A stretch of 64,000 nucleotides of DNA from Colwellia sp. RSH04 (lineage in GTDB: Bacteria > Pseudomonadota > Gammaproteobacteria > Enterobacterales > Alteromonadaceae): the NCBI RefSeq assembly GCF_003545765.1, contig NZ_QXIO01000001.1, positions 124,001-188,000 of the forward strand, given 5' to 3'. Of this stretch, positions 1 through 8,861 are shown one piece after another; the first letter of the stretch is position 1, and each line of letters starts with the position of its first letter. The position numbers and the translations under genes are program-made. The notes under the pieces were generated by a model. It saw only the letters and a list, made by a program, of their open reading frames with translations. It searched no databases and was not told the DNA's origin.

Positions 1-100
1 CACCCCACTCTAAAAAGACTGAGTTATTGGCTAGTTTATTAACACTTTGTTGATAAATTAGCCGAACAGTTAAAAAATTTACTTTTTTATTAAATTCCTC

Positions 101-128
101 TTTACCTTTTGTCTCGCATCAGTATAAT
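101..128 (+). promoter_or_regulatory. sigma-70 promoter of tRNA-Trp
   Basis: A perfect -10 box TATAAT (123-128) lies 16 bp downstream of a partial -35 box TTTACC (101-106). It ends 13 bp before the first base of the tRNA, the expected spacing for a stable-RNA promoter. The -35 match is only 4 of 6. Confidence 0.6.
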
Positions 129-141
129 TCACCTCCGTTGC

Positions 142-218
142 AGGGGTGTAGTTCCAATTGGTAGAACAGCGGTCTCCAAAACCGATGGTTGGGAGTTCGA
201 GTCTCTCCACCCCTGCCA
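142..218 (+). tRNA. tRNA-Trp (anticodon CCA)
   Basis: The cloverleaf can be read directly. The acceptor stem AGGGGTG (142-148) pairs with CACCCCT (208-214), the discriminator G is at 215, and CCA is encoded at 216-218. The anticodon loop CTCCAAA gives anticodon CCA, and the T arm carries GTTCGAGTC. The sequence closely resembles the gammaproteobacterial tRNA-Trp. It stands alone here, with its own promoter, just ahead of holD. It is followed by a T-rich stretch but no clear terminator hairpin. Confidence 0.97.
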
Positions 219-304
219 TTTCCCTTTCTTTTTTATTTTATCTCACTTTCTAATCGATACAATTTCTGTCATTATAATTTTATTTATTGTACTGCTTTAT
301 TTTT

Positions 305-685
305 ATGTCAATTTCACAACGTCAATTTGATCATCTCACTGAAATGGGCATCAGTCTGTGGCAACACAGAAACCAAGTTCAAGCTATAGCTAATTCAGAA
401 ATTACTGAGCAACCATTTATTCACGTAAAGTTAGCCGATATTGCCAAGCAACAATTCTTTGGCGATGTATTATTAAGTATTGATATCAGTATTGGTGAAG
501 TAAAAGAGCATAATAATCATTTAGATCTTGGTTTATTCGACTGGTTTTTTGTTGATTCAAACCAAAAAAATGAAGAGATTCACTTTCAGCAAAATAGTTT
601 ATATACGCCATCGTTAGCTCAGTTATCCGAGCAGCCAAAATTGAAACGAGCGCTTTGGAAAATTATCTCAGAAGAAATATTGTAA
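305..685 (+). CDS. holD: DNA polymerase III psi subunit (HolD)
   Basis: Psi is the small clamp-loader subunit that, with chi, links the DNA polymerase III holoenzyme to single-strand binding protein. The 126-residue product has the two family landmarks. An N-terminal segment close to LTEMGISLWQHR matches the E. coli segment LQQLGITQWSLR, and the C-terminal segment TPSLAQLSEQP..ALWKII matches SPALTDLRANP..ALWQQI. The middle is poorly conserved, as usual for HolD. The gene sits 3 bp ahead of rimI, the classic holD-rimI pair. I chose the ATG at 305 because the product then begins directly before the conserved N-terminal helix; a longer in-frame start at 287 exists. No strong Shine-Dalgarno site is visible. 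Confidence 0.85.
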   Translation: MSISQRQFDHLTEMGISLWQHRNQVQAIANSEITEQPFIHVKLADIAKQQFFGDVLLSIDISIGEVKEHNNHLDLGLFDWFFVDSNQKNEEIHFQQNSLYTPSLAQLSEQPKLKRALWKIISEEIL

Positions 686-688
686 CTT

Positions 689-1156
689 ATGACGACCTCA
701 ATTAAACAGCCTAGCTTTCACGCTATTAGCAAAAATGACGTAAAAAACTTAATGGCTATTGAAGAAGCTTGTCACTCCCATCCGTGGTCTGAGAAAACAT
801 TTAGCAGCTGCATTGGCGGACGCTACTTTTCTGAATATGCGAGTTCTTACGAAAAAATCATTGGTTTTTATGTTGGTGAGATAGTCATTGATGAAGCTAC
901 ATTAATGGACATCTGTGTCACGCCAGAGCATCAAGGTAAAGGCTATGGCAAAGCTTTATTACTGCAATTTATATCTCAAGCGACCAAGCAAGGTGCTCAG
1001 AAACTCTTTTTAGAAGTAAGAGCCAAAAACATCTCAGCACAAATGCTTTACATTAATATGGGGTTTAGTGAAACAGCTAGAAGAACAGGTTATTACCCTA
1101 GTGCATCAGGTTTTGGTTATGAAGATGCTATTGTGATGAGCAAGTCATTAAAGTAA
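689..1156 (+). CDS. rimI: ribosomal protein bS18-alanine N-acetyltransferase
   Basis: This is a GNAT-fold acetyltransferase of 155 residues, the usual RimI length. In E. coli RimI acetylates the N-terminal alanine of ribosomal protein S18 using acetyl-CoA. Visible signatures are the acceptor-side segment EEACHSHPWSEKTF, the acetyl-CoA loop QGKGYGKALL in motif A after the strand DICVTP, and the motif B segment EVRAKNISAQMLYINMGF with the conserved Asn and Tyr. The C-terminal GYYP..GYEDAIVM is typical of RimI. The start codon is 3 bp after the holD stop, so the two genes are almost certainly co-transcribed and probably translationally coupled. Confidence 0.9.
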   Translation: MTTSIKQPSFHAISKNDVKNLMAIEEACHSHPWSEKTFSSCIGGRYFSEYASSYEKIIGFYVGEIVIDEATLMDICVTPEHQGKGYGKALLLQFISQATKQGAQKLFLEVRAKNISAQMLYINMGFSETARRTGYYPSASGFGYEDAIVMSKSLK

Positions 1157-1278
1157 CGACCATGTATCCTTATTCCCCCTACTGATTACAAAATACAACA
1201 TTGTATTACCCAATCATACTGGTTTGATTCATTCATCTTGTTAAGATAATTATTAATGTCTTAGCTAAGGGGGCCAAG

Positions 1279-1500
1279 ATGGAACATAAAACATTTTCGC
1301 GTAGCGATAGTTTGTTATTCGACCAAGACGCTGCACAGCTACTTGCTTTACAAGCAATTGAACAATTAATGCAAATAACACATTATGATAAAAAACAATG
1401 TATGGCATTATTAAACCAACAACTTAATTATAGCGAAGCTTTACAAGCACCACTATTAAGTCACAAAGAGTCAGAGTTTATCCATAGGTTATTTAATTAA
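1279..1500 (+). CDS. small hypothetical protein, 73 aa
   Basis: I do not recognise the family. The product is a small acidic, mostly helical soluble protein with no signal peptide or membrane segment; leucine, glutamine and alanine dominate. The start is supported by a good Shine-Dalgarno site (AAGGGGG) about 5 bases before the ATG. A 120-bp gap separates it from rimI, so it may have its own promoter. It is convergent with the prepilin gene, whose stop is 11 bp away. It could be a lineage-restricted protein, and function cannot be inferred. Confidence 0.6.
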   Translation: MEHKTFSRSDSLLFDQDAAQLLALQAIEQLMQITHYDKKQCMALLNQQLNYSEALQAPLLSHKESEFIHRLFN

Positions 1501-1511
1501 TATATTGATAA

Positions 1512-2075
1512 TTAACCTAACGTTGCTCTACCTAAAGTCACTTCACCTGTTGCTGGAAAATACCTAATTTGCCAGTTTTCTTGACCTTTACTTCGGTTAT
1601 CGCGGATATAATTATAGTAGCAATAAGTCGTTGGTAACGTCGCATCGGGGTTTGAATACCAATAAATAATATCATTATCACCACCAAACGATGCGTCGGT
1701 ATGAATTGCAAGTGTAAAGTCTTCGGCATCGAGCATGCCAACCCAAAGTTGTCGACAAAATTCCCCCGTTAACTGCGTACCACCTCCACCGCTAGCAACA
1801 GTATCTTCACCTAGGGGGTATCCCGTAATGGTTGAATCTATATCTCCCTTTGCAAAGCAATTTAAATCTAACACTGCACCATTACTTCCGTCAGCTAACC
1901 AACAACTATGATAAAGCGTAACCGCTGTTTTATATGAGCCATACAGCCTTTTAGCAATAGCATCATGGGCATCTTGAGAAAGGTTAATGTATTTAGGCAA
2001 AGCGGTAACCGACAAAATGCCTAAGATAACAATAACAACAACTAATTCTATTAACGTAAAACCATTATTTCTCAT
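1512..2075 (-). CDS. type IV prepilin-like protein, MSHA-pilin type
   Basis: The protein opens with a short basic leader, then the prepilin peptidase site G|FTLIE with Glu at +5, and then a long hydrophobic helix ending near PKYINLSQDA. That combination marks a type IV pilin or pseudopilin processed at the inner membrane. The segment LVVVIVILGILSVTALPKYINL is closest to MSHA-type pilins. The mature domain has four cysteines in two clusters (YHSCWLADG, DLNCF; FCRQLW, TYCYYN), so one or two disulfides are possible. The ATG at 2075 gives a leader MRNNG; a GTG at 2087 would add four residues. No pilus assembly genes are nearby, so this is an orphan subunit. It could be a major or a minor pilin; the sequence does not decide. 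Confidence 0.8.
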   Translation of the reverse strand: MRNNGFTLIELVVVIVILGILSVTALPKYINLSQDAHDAIAKRLYGSYKTAVTLYHSCWLADGSNGAVLDLNCFAKGDIDSTITGYPLGEDTVASGGGGTQLTGEFCRQLWVGMLDAEDFTLAIHTDASFGGDNDIIYWYSNPDATLPTTYCYYNYIRDNRSKGQENWQIRYFPATGEVTLGRATLG

Positions 2076-2437
2076 AGTATTTACCACTGCGTAAAATTAG
2101 AACACATAGAATGGTGTTCTTGCACAAATGTTTTAATACAATATACATCGATTTAAAACCTCACTCAAGAAAAGACTATAACCTCAAAAATTGTAGGCCT
2201 CACGCTGCAACGAAACCTATCTGTTCGCTTAAATTGAGCAAAGAAATTCTTCATTAAATTAATATCAAATTAATATCAAATGAATATAAAAAAGCCTGTT
2301 AGATTTGCTTTGGTAAAAATTGATACGAATACATTACTTTTATTGTTCAATTTCGCTATAATATTGCGCTTTATTTTTATTTCATTGGTGTGTGATTTAT
2401 TTACGCGCTAAAACCCCATTTTACACAGGTAATTTGC
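2076..2437. other. intergenic region with tandem 11-bp repeats ahead of prfC
   Basis: This stretch separates the divergent prepilin gene and prfC. It is AT-rich and holds three tandem 11-bp units (AAATTAATATC at 2256-2266 and 2267-2277, then AAATGAATATA at 2278-2288), about one helical turn apart. That repeat might bend DNA or be a simple expansion. A candidate prfC promoter lies at 2334-2362. I see no open reading frame of note. Confidence 0.5.
2334..2362 (+). promoter_or_regulatory. candidate promoter of prfC
   Basis: There is a perfect -10 hexamer TATAAT at 2357-2362. The best -35 at 17 bp spacing (TTACTT, 2334-2339) is weak, so the site may depend on an activator or on upstream AT-rich DNA. 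It lies 75 bp ahead of the prfC start. Confidence 0.4.
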
Positions 2438-4018
2438 ATGTCTGTACAACAGCAGGAAGTCGACTTACGAAGAACGTTTGCGATTATTTCTCACCCGGAT
2501 GCCGGTAAAACCACTATTACAGAAAAAGTATTACTTTTTGGTCAAGCATTACAAAAAGCAGGTACGGTAAAAGGTAAAAAGTCAGGTCAGCACGCAAAAT
2601 CTGACTGGATGGAAATGGAAAAAGATCGTGGTATATCAATCACGACTTCAGTAATGCAATTCCCCTATAATAACTGCCTTGTAAATTTACTTGATACTCC
2701 AGGGCATGAAGACTTCTCGGAAGATACCTACAGAACATTAACAGCTGTTGACTCATGTCTTATGGTTATAGATGTTGCTAAAGGTGTAGAGGCTCGTACC
2801 ATTAAGTTAATGGAAGTCACGCGCTTACGCGATACCCCCATTATCACTTTTATGAATAAAATGGATCGCGATGTCCGTGATCCAATGGAAGTGATGGATG
2901 AAGTAGAAGAAGTTTTAAAAATAAAATGTGCTCCAATTACTTGGCCAATTGGCATGGGTAAAGAATTTAAGGGCATTTATAATATTCTTGATGATGAAAC
3001 AATTTTATATCAATCAGGTCAAGGACATACTATTCAAGAAAAACGCGTTATTAAAGGGCTAGATAACCCTGAACTTGATAATGCGATTGGTAGTTATGCT
3101 GATGATCTTCGTGAAGAATTAGAACTTGTTGTTGGCGCTTCGCATGAGTTTGATTTAGACGAGTTTTTAAACGGTGAATTAACCCCAGTATTTTTTGGTA
3201 CAGCATTAGGTAACTTTGGTGTTGACCATATGCTTGACGGCTTAACCAAATGGGCACCTAAGCCTCTTCCGCGTAAAACAGACTTACGACAAGTGAATGC
3301 CGAAGAAGAAAAATTCTCAGGCTTTGTTTTTAAAATTCAAGCCAACATGGATCCTAAACATAGAGATAGAATTGCTTTTATGCGTATTTGCTCAGGTAAA
3401 TATGAAAAAGGTATGAAAATGAAACAGGTTCGTCTGGGTAAAGATGTAAAAATAGCCGATGCAGTAACCTTTATGGCTGGCGATCGCTCCAATGTAGAAC
3501 AAGCCTATGCAGGCGATATTATCGGTTTGCACAACCACGGTAGTATTCAAATTGGTGATACTTTTACCGCGGGCGAAATGATGAAGTTCAGCGGTATCCC
3601 TAACTTTGCGCCAGAAATGTTTAGACGTATTCGTTTAAAAGATCCGCTAAAGGCTAAACAACTGCAAAAAGGTTTGATCCAGTTATCTGAAGAAGGTGCT
3701 GTACAAGTCTTTAGGCCGTTTATTAATAACGACATGATTGTTGGTGCCGTTGGTGTACTTCAGTTTGAAGTGGTTGTACAACGTTTAAAAACTGAATATA
3801 AAGTCGACGCGATTTATGAGCCAATTAGTGTAGCTACGGCAAGATGGTGTACTTGTGATGATGAACGAACTTTAGAGCAGTTTAAGAAAAAAGCTGGCGA
3901 TAACTTAGCCTTAGATGGTGGCAATAACTTAACGTATATTGCTCCTACTATGGTTAATTTATCTCTTGCGCAGGAACGTCATCCGGATATTAAGTTTCAC
4001 TCAACACGTGAACACTAA
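2438..4018 (+). CDS. prfC: peptide chain release factor 3 (RF3)
   Basis: RF3 is a translational GTPase that recycles RF1 and RF2 from the ribosome after termination. The 526-residue length fits the family. All GTPase motifs are present: the P-loop SHPDAGKTT near residues 18-26, the switch I region [14 protein letters not shown] (G3), and NKMDRD (G4). The segment [21 protein letters not shown] is RF3-specific. Domain II begins around residue 300. The gene is monocistronic here, with 270 bp of structured DNA before argS and a candidate promoter upstream. Confidence 0.97.
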   Translation: MSVQQQEVDLRRTFAIISHPDAGKTTITEKVLLFGQALQKAGTVKGKKSGQHAKSDWMEMEKDRGISITTSVMQFPYNNCLVNLLDTPGHEDFSEDTYRTLTAVDSCLMVIDVAKGVEARTIKLMEVTRLRDTPIITFMNKMDRDVRDPMEVMDEVEEVLKIKCAPITWPIGMGKEFKGIYNILDDETILYQSGQGHTIQEKRVIKGLDNPELDNAIGSYADDLREELELVVGASHEFDLDEFLNGELTPVFFGTALGNFGVDHMLDGLTKWAPKPLPRKTDLRQVNAEEEKFSGFVFKIQANMDPKHRDRIAFMRICSGKYEKGMKMKQVRLGKDVKIADAVTFMAGDRSNVEQAYAGDIIGLHNHGSIQIGDTFTAGEMMKFSGIPNFAPEMFRRIRLKDPLKAKQLQKGLIQLSEEGAVQVFRPFINNDMIVGAVGVLQFEVVVQRLKTEYKVDAIYEPISVATARWCTCDDERTLEQFKKKAGDNLALDGGNNLTYIAPTMVNLSLAQERHPDIKFHSTREH

Positions 4019-4030
4019 TTTGGCTGCCTA

Positions 4031-4130
4031 GTTTGTAATTTTACCGCGTTGCTTAATTATTTTTATGTAGTCACTTAGTTTACTAAGCTCCTTTATAAAA
4101 ATAACCAAACGCCTTGTAAAATAAACAAAC
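4031..4130. repeat. about 100-bp imperfect palindrome
   Basis: The two halves of this segment are inverted, imperfect copies of each other. The centre is a 14-bp palindrome, CTTAGTTTACTAAG (4074-4087). Further out, TTATTTTTAT (4057-4066) pairs with ATAAAAATAA (4095-4104), and GCGTT (4046-4050) pairs with AACGC (4108-4112). The outermost GTTTGT (4031-4036) pairs with ACAAAC (4125-4130). It lies just after the prfC stop. It could be a degenerate palindromic MITE, or a long hairpin that ends or stabilises the prfC transcript. Confidence 0.6.
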
Positions 4131-4163
4131 TATTTTGCCAAACTTGAAATATAAGAATTAGTT

Positions 4164-4196
4164 ACTAACTGTGAGTTACGCATTCTCGCAGTTAGT
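4164..4196 (+). promoter_or_regulatory. 12-bp hairpin in the argS leader region
   Basis: ACTAACTGTGAG (4164-4175) pairs with CTCGCAGTTAGT (4185-4196) across a 9-base loop, with one G-U wobble. No T-run follows, so it is not a simple terminator. A second inverted repeat, GGTTCAA (4198-4204) with TTGAACC (4257-4263), follows and could form an alternative structure before the argS ribosome site. Whether this region is transcribed is unknown. Confidence 0.4.
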
Positions 4197-4290
4197 TGGT
4201 TCAAGACAAATAAATACTCGCTCAGTTAATGATAGCCAATGAGCATGATTGTTCTATTGAACCAAATAACAAAGAGAATGAGATAACAAA

Positions 4291-6027
4291 ATGAATATCA
4301 AGAATATATTAGCTGAAAAAGTAAGCGCTGCTATGGTTGCAGCAGGACTACCAGAAGACACTAACCCAGCCATTAGTTTGTCTAACCGTCCTCAATTTGG
4401 TGACTATCAAGCGAACGGCGTCATGGGCGCGGCTAAAAAACTGAAAACAAACCCGCGTGAATTAGCCACTAAAGTTGTCGAGCAATTAGATTTAGACGGT
4501 ATTGCTGAAAAAATAGAACTTGCAGGCCCAGGCTTTATTAATATTCATTTAGACCAAGCATGGTTAGCCGCTAATCTAAACGCTATGAGAGACGATGCTC
4601 ATATCGGTGTTACTCAACGTAAAGTTGCTCAAACCGTAGTGGTAGATTATTCAGCCCCCAACTTAGCAAAAGAAATGCATGTAGGTCATTTACGCTCGAC
4701 CATCATTGGTGATGCCGTAGTTCGAGCTCTTGAGTTTCGTGGTGATACCGTTATTCGCCAAAACCACATGGGCGACTGGGGCACTCAGTTCGGCATGTTA
4801 ATCGCACACCTAAGCGACAAATTAGCAGGTAATGAAGTGGCTGAAACCGCCCTTGCTGATTTAGAAAACTTTTACCGTGAAGCCAAGGTTCGCTTTGATG
4901 AAGAAGAAGGCTTTGCTGACAGAGCGCGTGATTACGTGGTTAAACTGCAAAGTGGTGACGCGCAATGCGATAGATTATGGCAACAGTTTATTGATATTTC
5001 TATCAGCCATAGTGAAGAGATTTATCAAAAACTAAATGTATCATTACAACGAAAAGACATTATGGGTGAAAGCGCCTATAACGATGATCTGTCTAACGTT
5101 ATTGATGAACTCATGGCAAAAGAAATTGCTGTTGAAGACCAAGGTGCAAAAGTTGTATTTATTGATGAAATGGCTAACAAAGACGGTGAGCCTTCAGTCT
5201 TTATCGTGCAAAAATCAGGTGGTGGTTACTTGTATGCCACTACAGATTTATCTGCTTGTCGTTACCGTAGTGGCCAATTAAACGCTGATCGCATTATTAT
5301 CTTTACTGATGCTCGCCAATCATTACATTTCAAGCAAGTAGAAATCGTAGCACGTAAAGCTGGCTTCTTACCAAACAATGTTGATTACCATCATTGCCCA
5401 TTTGGTATGATGATGGGAGATGACGGTAAGCCTTTTAAAACGCGTACCGGCGGTACCATTAAGCTAGCTGAATTACTTGATGAAGCAGTAAGTCGCGCAA
5501 GTGATTTAATTAAAGAGAAAAACCCAAATATTTTAGATGACGATTTGGCTAATATTTCTAAAAAAGTAGGTATTGGTGCGGTTAAATTTGCAGATTTATC
5601 TAAAAATAGAACTAGTGATTATATTTTCAATTGGAAAACCATGCTGAGTTTTGAAGGAGCAACTGCACCTTATTTACAATATGCGTACTCTCGTATTCAA
5701 AGTATTTTTGCTAAAGCAAATATACCTAACGACGCCTTAGGTAAAATAAGCATTATTGAGCCACAAGAAAAAGCTCTCGCGCTAAAAATTATTCAGCTAG
5801 AAGATGTTATTGATGCGGTTATTAGTGAGTGTACGCCTAATTTATTGTGTAACTACTTGTATGAACTGGCTAGTTTGTATATGAGCTTTTATGAAGCCTG
5901 CCCTATTCTTAAAGAAGAAATCAGTGAAGAAGTTAAACACTCTCGTTTAGCCTTATGCCAACTCATCAGCAAAACACTTCAACAAGGATTAGATATTTTA
6001 GGTATTGAGGTCATGGAGAGAATGTAA
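4291..6027 (+). CDS. argS: arginyl-tRNA synthetase
   Basis: This class I aminoacyl-tRNA synthetase charges tRNA-Arg with arginine. The 578-residue product has the arginine-specific N-terminal domain (about 1-110). The HIGH-type signature [13 protein letters not shown] follows [12 protein letters not shown] near residues 120-145. The catalytic core contains the [15 protein letters not shown] segment. As in many ArgRS enzymes the KMSK motif is not canonical; the corresponding loop reads [11 protein letters not shown]. The C-terminal anticodon-binding domain carries [12 protein letters not shown]. The gene is monocistronic with a structured leader upstream. The start follows a purine-rich stretch (GAGAATGAGA). 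Confidence 0.97.
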   Translation: MNIKNILAEKVSAAMVAAGLPEDTNPAISLSNRPQFGDYQANGVMGAAKKLKTNPRELATKVVEQLDLDGIAEKIELAGPGFINIHLDQAWLAANLNAMRDDAHIGVTQRKVAQTVVVDYSAPNLAKEMHVGHLRSTIIGDAVVRALEFRGDTVIRQNHMGDWGTQFGMLIAHLSDKLAGNEVAETALADLENFYREAKVRFDEEEGFADRARDYVVKLQSGDAQCDRLWQQFIDISISHSEEIYQKLNVSLQRKDIMGESAYNDDLSNVIDELMAKEIAVEDQGAKVVFIDEMANKDGEPSVFIVQKSGGGYLYATTDLSACRYRSGQLNADRIIIFTDARQSLHFKQVEIVARKAGFLPNNVDYHHCPFGMMMGDDGKPFKTRTGGTIKLAELLDEAVSRASDLIKEKNPNILDDDLANISKKVGIGAVKFADLSKNRTSDYIFNWKTMLSFEGATAPYLQYAYSRIQSIFAKANIPNDALGKISIIEPQEKALALKIIQLEDVIDAVISECTPNLLCNYLYELASLYMSFYEACPILKEEISEEVKHSRLALCQLISKTLQQGLDILGIEVMERM

Positions 6028-6085
6028 TTACATTCTGTTAAACCTTTAAAAGTTAACTATTTTAAAACGTTCAAGGGGCAGTAGC

Positions 6086-6958
6086 ATGAAATACACTGAT
6101 AGCCACTGCCACCTTGATGATAATTGTTTTAGCACACAGTTGCCCGAGCTGTTGTCACAATGTAAATTACGTAATATTTCACGTATTATTATTCCAAGTA
6201 TATCTCCTGATAACTTTCAACAAGTCTTAACACTCACTAAGCAATATCATCAAAGGCCTATCGAGTTGTTTTGCACTTTAGGTATTCACCCATGGTTTCT
6301 AAAGCATTTAACACTGAATGATTTAGAAAACCTCAATCAACTTATCACAAAAGAAAAACATAATATTATTGGTGTGGGTGAAATCGGTTTAGATGGTGCA
6401 ACCAGTAAACATGCTGCGCAATTTGGCCAAACACCAGAAGAAAACTTTGAACAACAACAACGCTTTTTTGAGTATCAATTAGACCTTGCTAATAAAAATG
6501 AACTGCCCGTAATAATTCATCACAGACAATCCCATCAGCATATTGTGCCTTTTCTAAGGCAGTACCAATTAGCAAAATCTGGCATCATCCATGGGTTTAC
6601 AGGTAGTTACCAGCAAGCGAAAGATTATTTAGATTTAGGTTTTAAACTAGGTATTGGCAGTAGCATTAGCTTTTCTCGAGCAAAAAAAACCATTAATACC
6701 GTTAAACGTTTACCCATTGAAAGCTTAGTTCTTGAAACTGATGCGCCATCAATGCCATTAAGCAATGAAGTGATCTCCCCTATTGACAATACCTTTAAAC
6801 AAAATAACAGCAGTAAGCCGCCAGCTAATTCACCACTGAATATTCCAGTAATTTTTGAATTATTGGTTAACGTCACAGGGATAACCCCTGAAGTACTCGC
6901 TAATCAGCTTGAAGACAATGTTAATAAGATTTTCTTTACAAAAGATTCTACTATTTAA
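6086..6958 (+). CDS. TatD-family metal-dependent hydrolase, YjjV-like
   Basis: TatD proteins are metal-dependent deoxyribonucleases with a TIM-barrel fold. The 290-residue protein shows the metal ligands in order: DSHCHLD near the N-terminus, GEIGLD around residue 97, HHRQSH, the HGFTGS motif, and LETDAPSM near the C-terminal third. The family tail PEVLANQLEDNVNKIF is present. The length and the absence of extra domains suggest the YjjV branch rather than TatD itself, but this is not certain. It starts after a good ribosome site (AAGGGG) 58 bp from the argS stop, so it may be read from the argS transcript. It is convergent with the smp-like gene. Confidence 0.88.
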   Translation: MKYTDSHCHLDDNCFSTQLPELLSQCKLRNISRIIIPSISPDNFQQVLTLTKQYHQRPIELFCTLGIHPWFLKHLTLNDLENLNQLITKEKHNIIGVGEIGLDGATSKHAAQFGQTPEENFEQQQRFFEYQLDLANKNELPVIIHHRQSHQHIVPFLRQYQLAKSGIIHGFTGSYQQAKDYLDLGFKLGIGSSISFSRAKKTINTVKRLPIESLVLETDAPSMPLSNEVISPIDNTFKQNNSSKPPANSPLNIPVIFELLVNVTGITPEVLANQLEDNVNKIFFTKDSTI

Positions 6959-6981
6959 CCTGTGCTCTAATTAACAAAAAC

Positions 6982-7707
6982 TTATTTTGCAGCAAGCTTT
7001 TCCGAGGCTTTTATCGTTTTATTAATCCGATAACTACGTCGGCTAAAACGGTTTAAACCACGTGTTAATAGAAAACCAACCATACCAGCTAACAGCAACA
7101 TTAATCTCAATAAAGTTTGTCTATCATGATCGGCTTTACTTAACACTTCAGTTAAATAATCAGGCTCATAAGTAAAGCGCAAATAGCCAAGTAGCTTACC
7201 TTGGCGAATCTCCATAACATAAGGGGTATAAAGCTGACTTTTATCTAAGGTTTTAGCTGCAACACCATAAAGCTCTAATATCGATTTACTTGGATCTTCA
7301 AAGACAACCTTCTCTTGAGTGCTTGATGTTTTCTCTATGTATTTACCGGTATTTAACAGTAACCCTTTCTTATCATATAAATGAACTTGCTTGATAAAAT
7401 CGACTTCCATCACACCATTAAGGTAGTTTTGCAATATTTCATTGCGCGCTTTTTTTGAAGCATATTTTTGCAAAAGTAATACCGATATACCTGAAGCACT
7501 TTGCTGTAGGTACTGTTTTGCGAGGTAATCAAAATGCCCTTCAAGAGTGGCTTCATCTTTACTGATGGTAGATTGCCACATACTCATCAAGACGATAATA
7601 ATCAAAATTGCACTAGCTAATTGCAGAATTTTATTATAAATCGATGATAATTTAGGGTATAAAGGCTGTTCAGGTTGCTTCATATAACCATGATAACTGT
7701 ATAACAT
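6982..7707 (-). CDS. Smp/YtjB-like membrane protein
   Basis: The 241-residue protein has an N-terminal membrane helix (about residues 28-48), a periplasmic domain of about 140 residues, and a second membrane helix near residues 200-218 followed by a basic tail. This topology and its position divergent from serB match the enterobacterial gene smp (ytjB), a membrane protein of unclear function that precedes serB in many gammaproteobacteria. The extracytoplasmic part reads like a sensor-type domain. Two starts are possible, the ATG at 7707 and one at 7683; neither has a strong ribosome site. The 81-bp gap to serB should hold both promoters. Confidence 0.75.
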   Translation of the reverse strand: MLYSYHGYMKQPEQPLYPKLSSIYNKILQLASAILIIIVLMSMWQSTISKDEATLEGHFDYLAKQYLQQSASGISVLLLQKYASKKARNEILQNYLNGVMEVDFIKQVHLYDKKGLLLNTGKYIEKTSSTQEKVVFEDPSKSILELYGVAAKTLDKSQLYTPYVMEIRQGKLLGYLRFTYEPDYLTEVLSKADHDRQTLLRLMLLLAGMVGFLLTRGLNRFSRRSYRINKTIKASEKLAAK

Positions 7708-7788
7708 ACTGATATTGCCACTATAGTTATATTATTATCTGTTGTGAAGTTTTAATATTATTTCCCCCTATTACAATAGAGAATAAAT

Positions 7789-8781
7789 GTGACTAATTCA
7801 GCCAGCGATACGCCTCTTAGTGAAGCTTTTAATGAGCTTGTAGCTAAATCATCATTACCTATCTACTTATCATTACAAAATAAAACGATAACGTTAGCCA
7901 AAGAGCAAATATCGCTGACCAAGCAAGAGCTCGTCGTTTTCTCAACATTAACACTACAGCAATTGCATCAACTGATTGAATTTAGTCAAATCACGCCATT
8001 AGCGTTAACTCAAGTGACTCACAGAAACCATGAAACAAGTTTTCGATTTACAGTCTCTTGTAGTGATTTAACTTCAGCTCGTCAGGCTGTCGCTCAGTTT
8101 GCGCTTGAACATAATATTGAAGCGGCACTGATAGAAAACGCTCCCTCACTTGCAACACCCGGTTTACTGGTAATGGATATGGACTCTACCACCATAGAAA
8201 TTGAATGTATTGATGAAATAGCCGCACTAGCAGGCGTTGGAGAAGAAGTTGCAGCGGTAACAGAGCAAGCAATGCAAGGGGAATTAGACTTTGCACAAAG
8301 CCTACACCAACGTGTAGCCACTTTAAAAGATGCGCCCGAACAGATACTGGTTGATGTCGCGAAAAACATTCCGCTCATGTCAGGCTTAAGAGCGCTAATC
8401 ACTGAATTAAAGAAACATCAATGGCGTGTTGCGATTGCTTCAGGTGGCTTCACCTATTTTGCAGACCATTTAAAAGATATGCTCGATTTAGATGACGCGT
8501 TTGCAAATACGTTAGAAATTTTAGATGGTAAACTTACAGGGAAAGTACTCGGTGATGTTGTCGATGCACAAGTTAAAGCTGATAGTCTTTCTCTATTAAG
8601 TGATAAATACGCGATTGCAAAAGAGCAAACTGTTGCCATGGGAGATGGCGCTAACGATTTATTCATGATGTCTGCTGCAAGTTTTGGAGTAGCTTTTCAT
8701 GCTAAACCTATTGTATTAGCAAAAGCTGACGCAAGTATTAACCATCAAGGTTTAGATTGTTTACTACACTGGTTACGCTAA
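7789..8781 (+). CDS. serB: phosphoserine phosphatase
   Basis: SerB removes the phosphate from O-phospho-L-serine, the last step of serine synthesis. The 330-residue protein has an N-terminal ACT-like regulatory region and a C-terminal HAD phosphatase domain. The domain has the nucleophile motif MDMDSTTIEIECIDEIA near residues 126-142, motif II ASGGF, and motif III/IV GDGANDLFMMSAASFGVAFHAKP. The start is GTG at 7789: an ATG two bases earlier is immediately followed by TGA, so it cannot be used. A strong convergent hairpin follows the stop codon. Confidence 0.95.
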   Translation: MTNSASDTPLSEAFNELVAKSSLPIYLSLQNKTITLAKEQISLTKQELVVFSTLTLQQLHQLIEFSQITPLALTQVTHRNHETSFRFTVSCSDLTSARQAVAQFALEHNIEAALIENAPSLATPGLLVMDMDSTTIEIECIDEIAALAGVGEEVAAVTEQAMQGELDFAQSLHQRVATLKDAPEQILVDVAKNIPLMSGLRALITELKKHQWRVAIASGGFTYFADHLKDMLDLDDAFANTLEILDGKLTGKVLGDVVDAQVKADSLSLLSDKYAIAKEQTVAMGDGANDLFMMSAASFGVAFHAKPIVLAKADASINHQGLDCLLHWLR

Positions 8782-8797
8782 AACTTTTTAGCTAAAA

Positions 8798-8832
8798 GTC
8801 GCCATGTTCATTTTAGCAATGAAAATGGCGAC
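8798..8832. terminator. bidirectional terminator between serB and the PilZ gene
   Basis: GTCGCCAT (8798-8805) pairs perfectly with ATGGCGAC (8825-8832), and an inner stem TTCATT/AATGAA closes the loop. On the minus strand it is followed by a short T-run, so it serves the PilZ gene best; it may also stop serB transcription. Confidence 0.75.
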
Positions 8833-8861
8833 ACAAAATTTATAATGGTAAAGAACCAGTG

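Noticed and set aside
109..330. Open frame covering tRNA-Trp
   Set aside because: It is a shadow of the tRNA and of the T-rich DNA behind it, not a gene.
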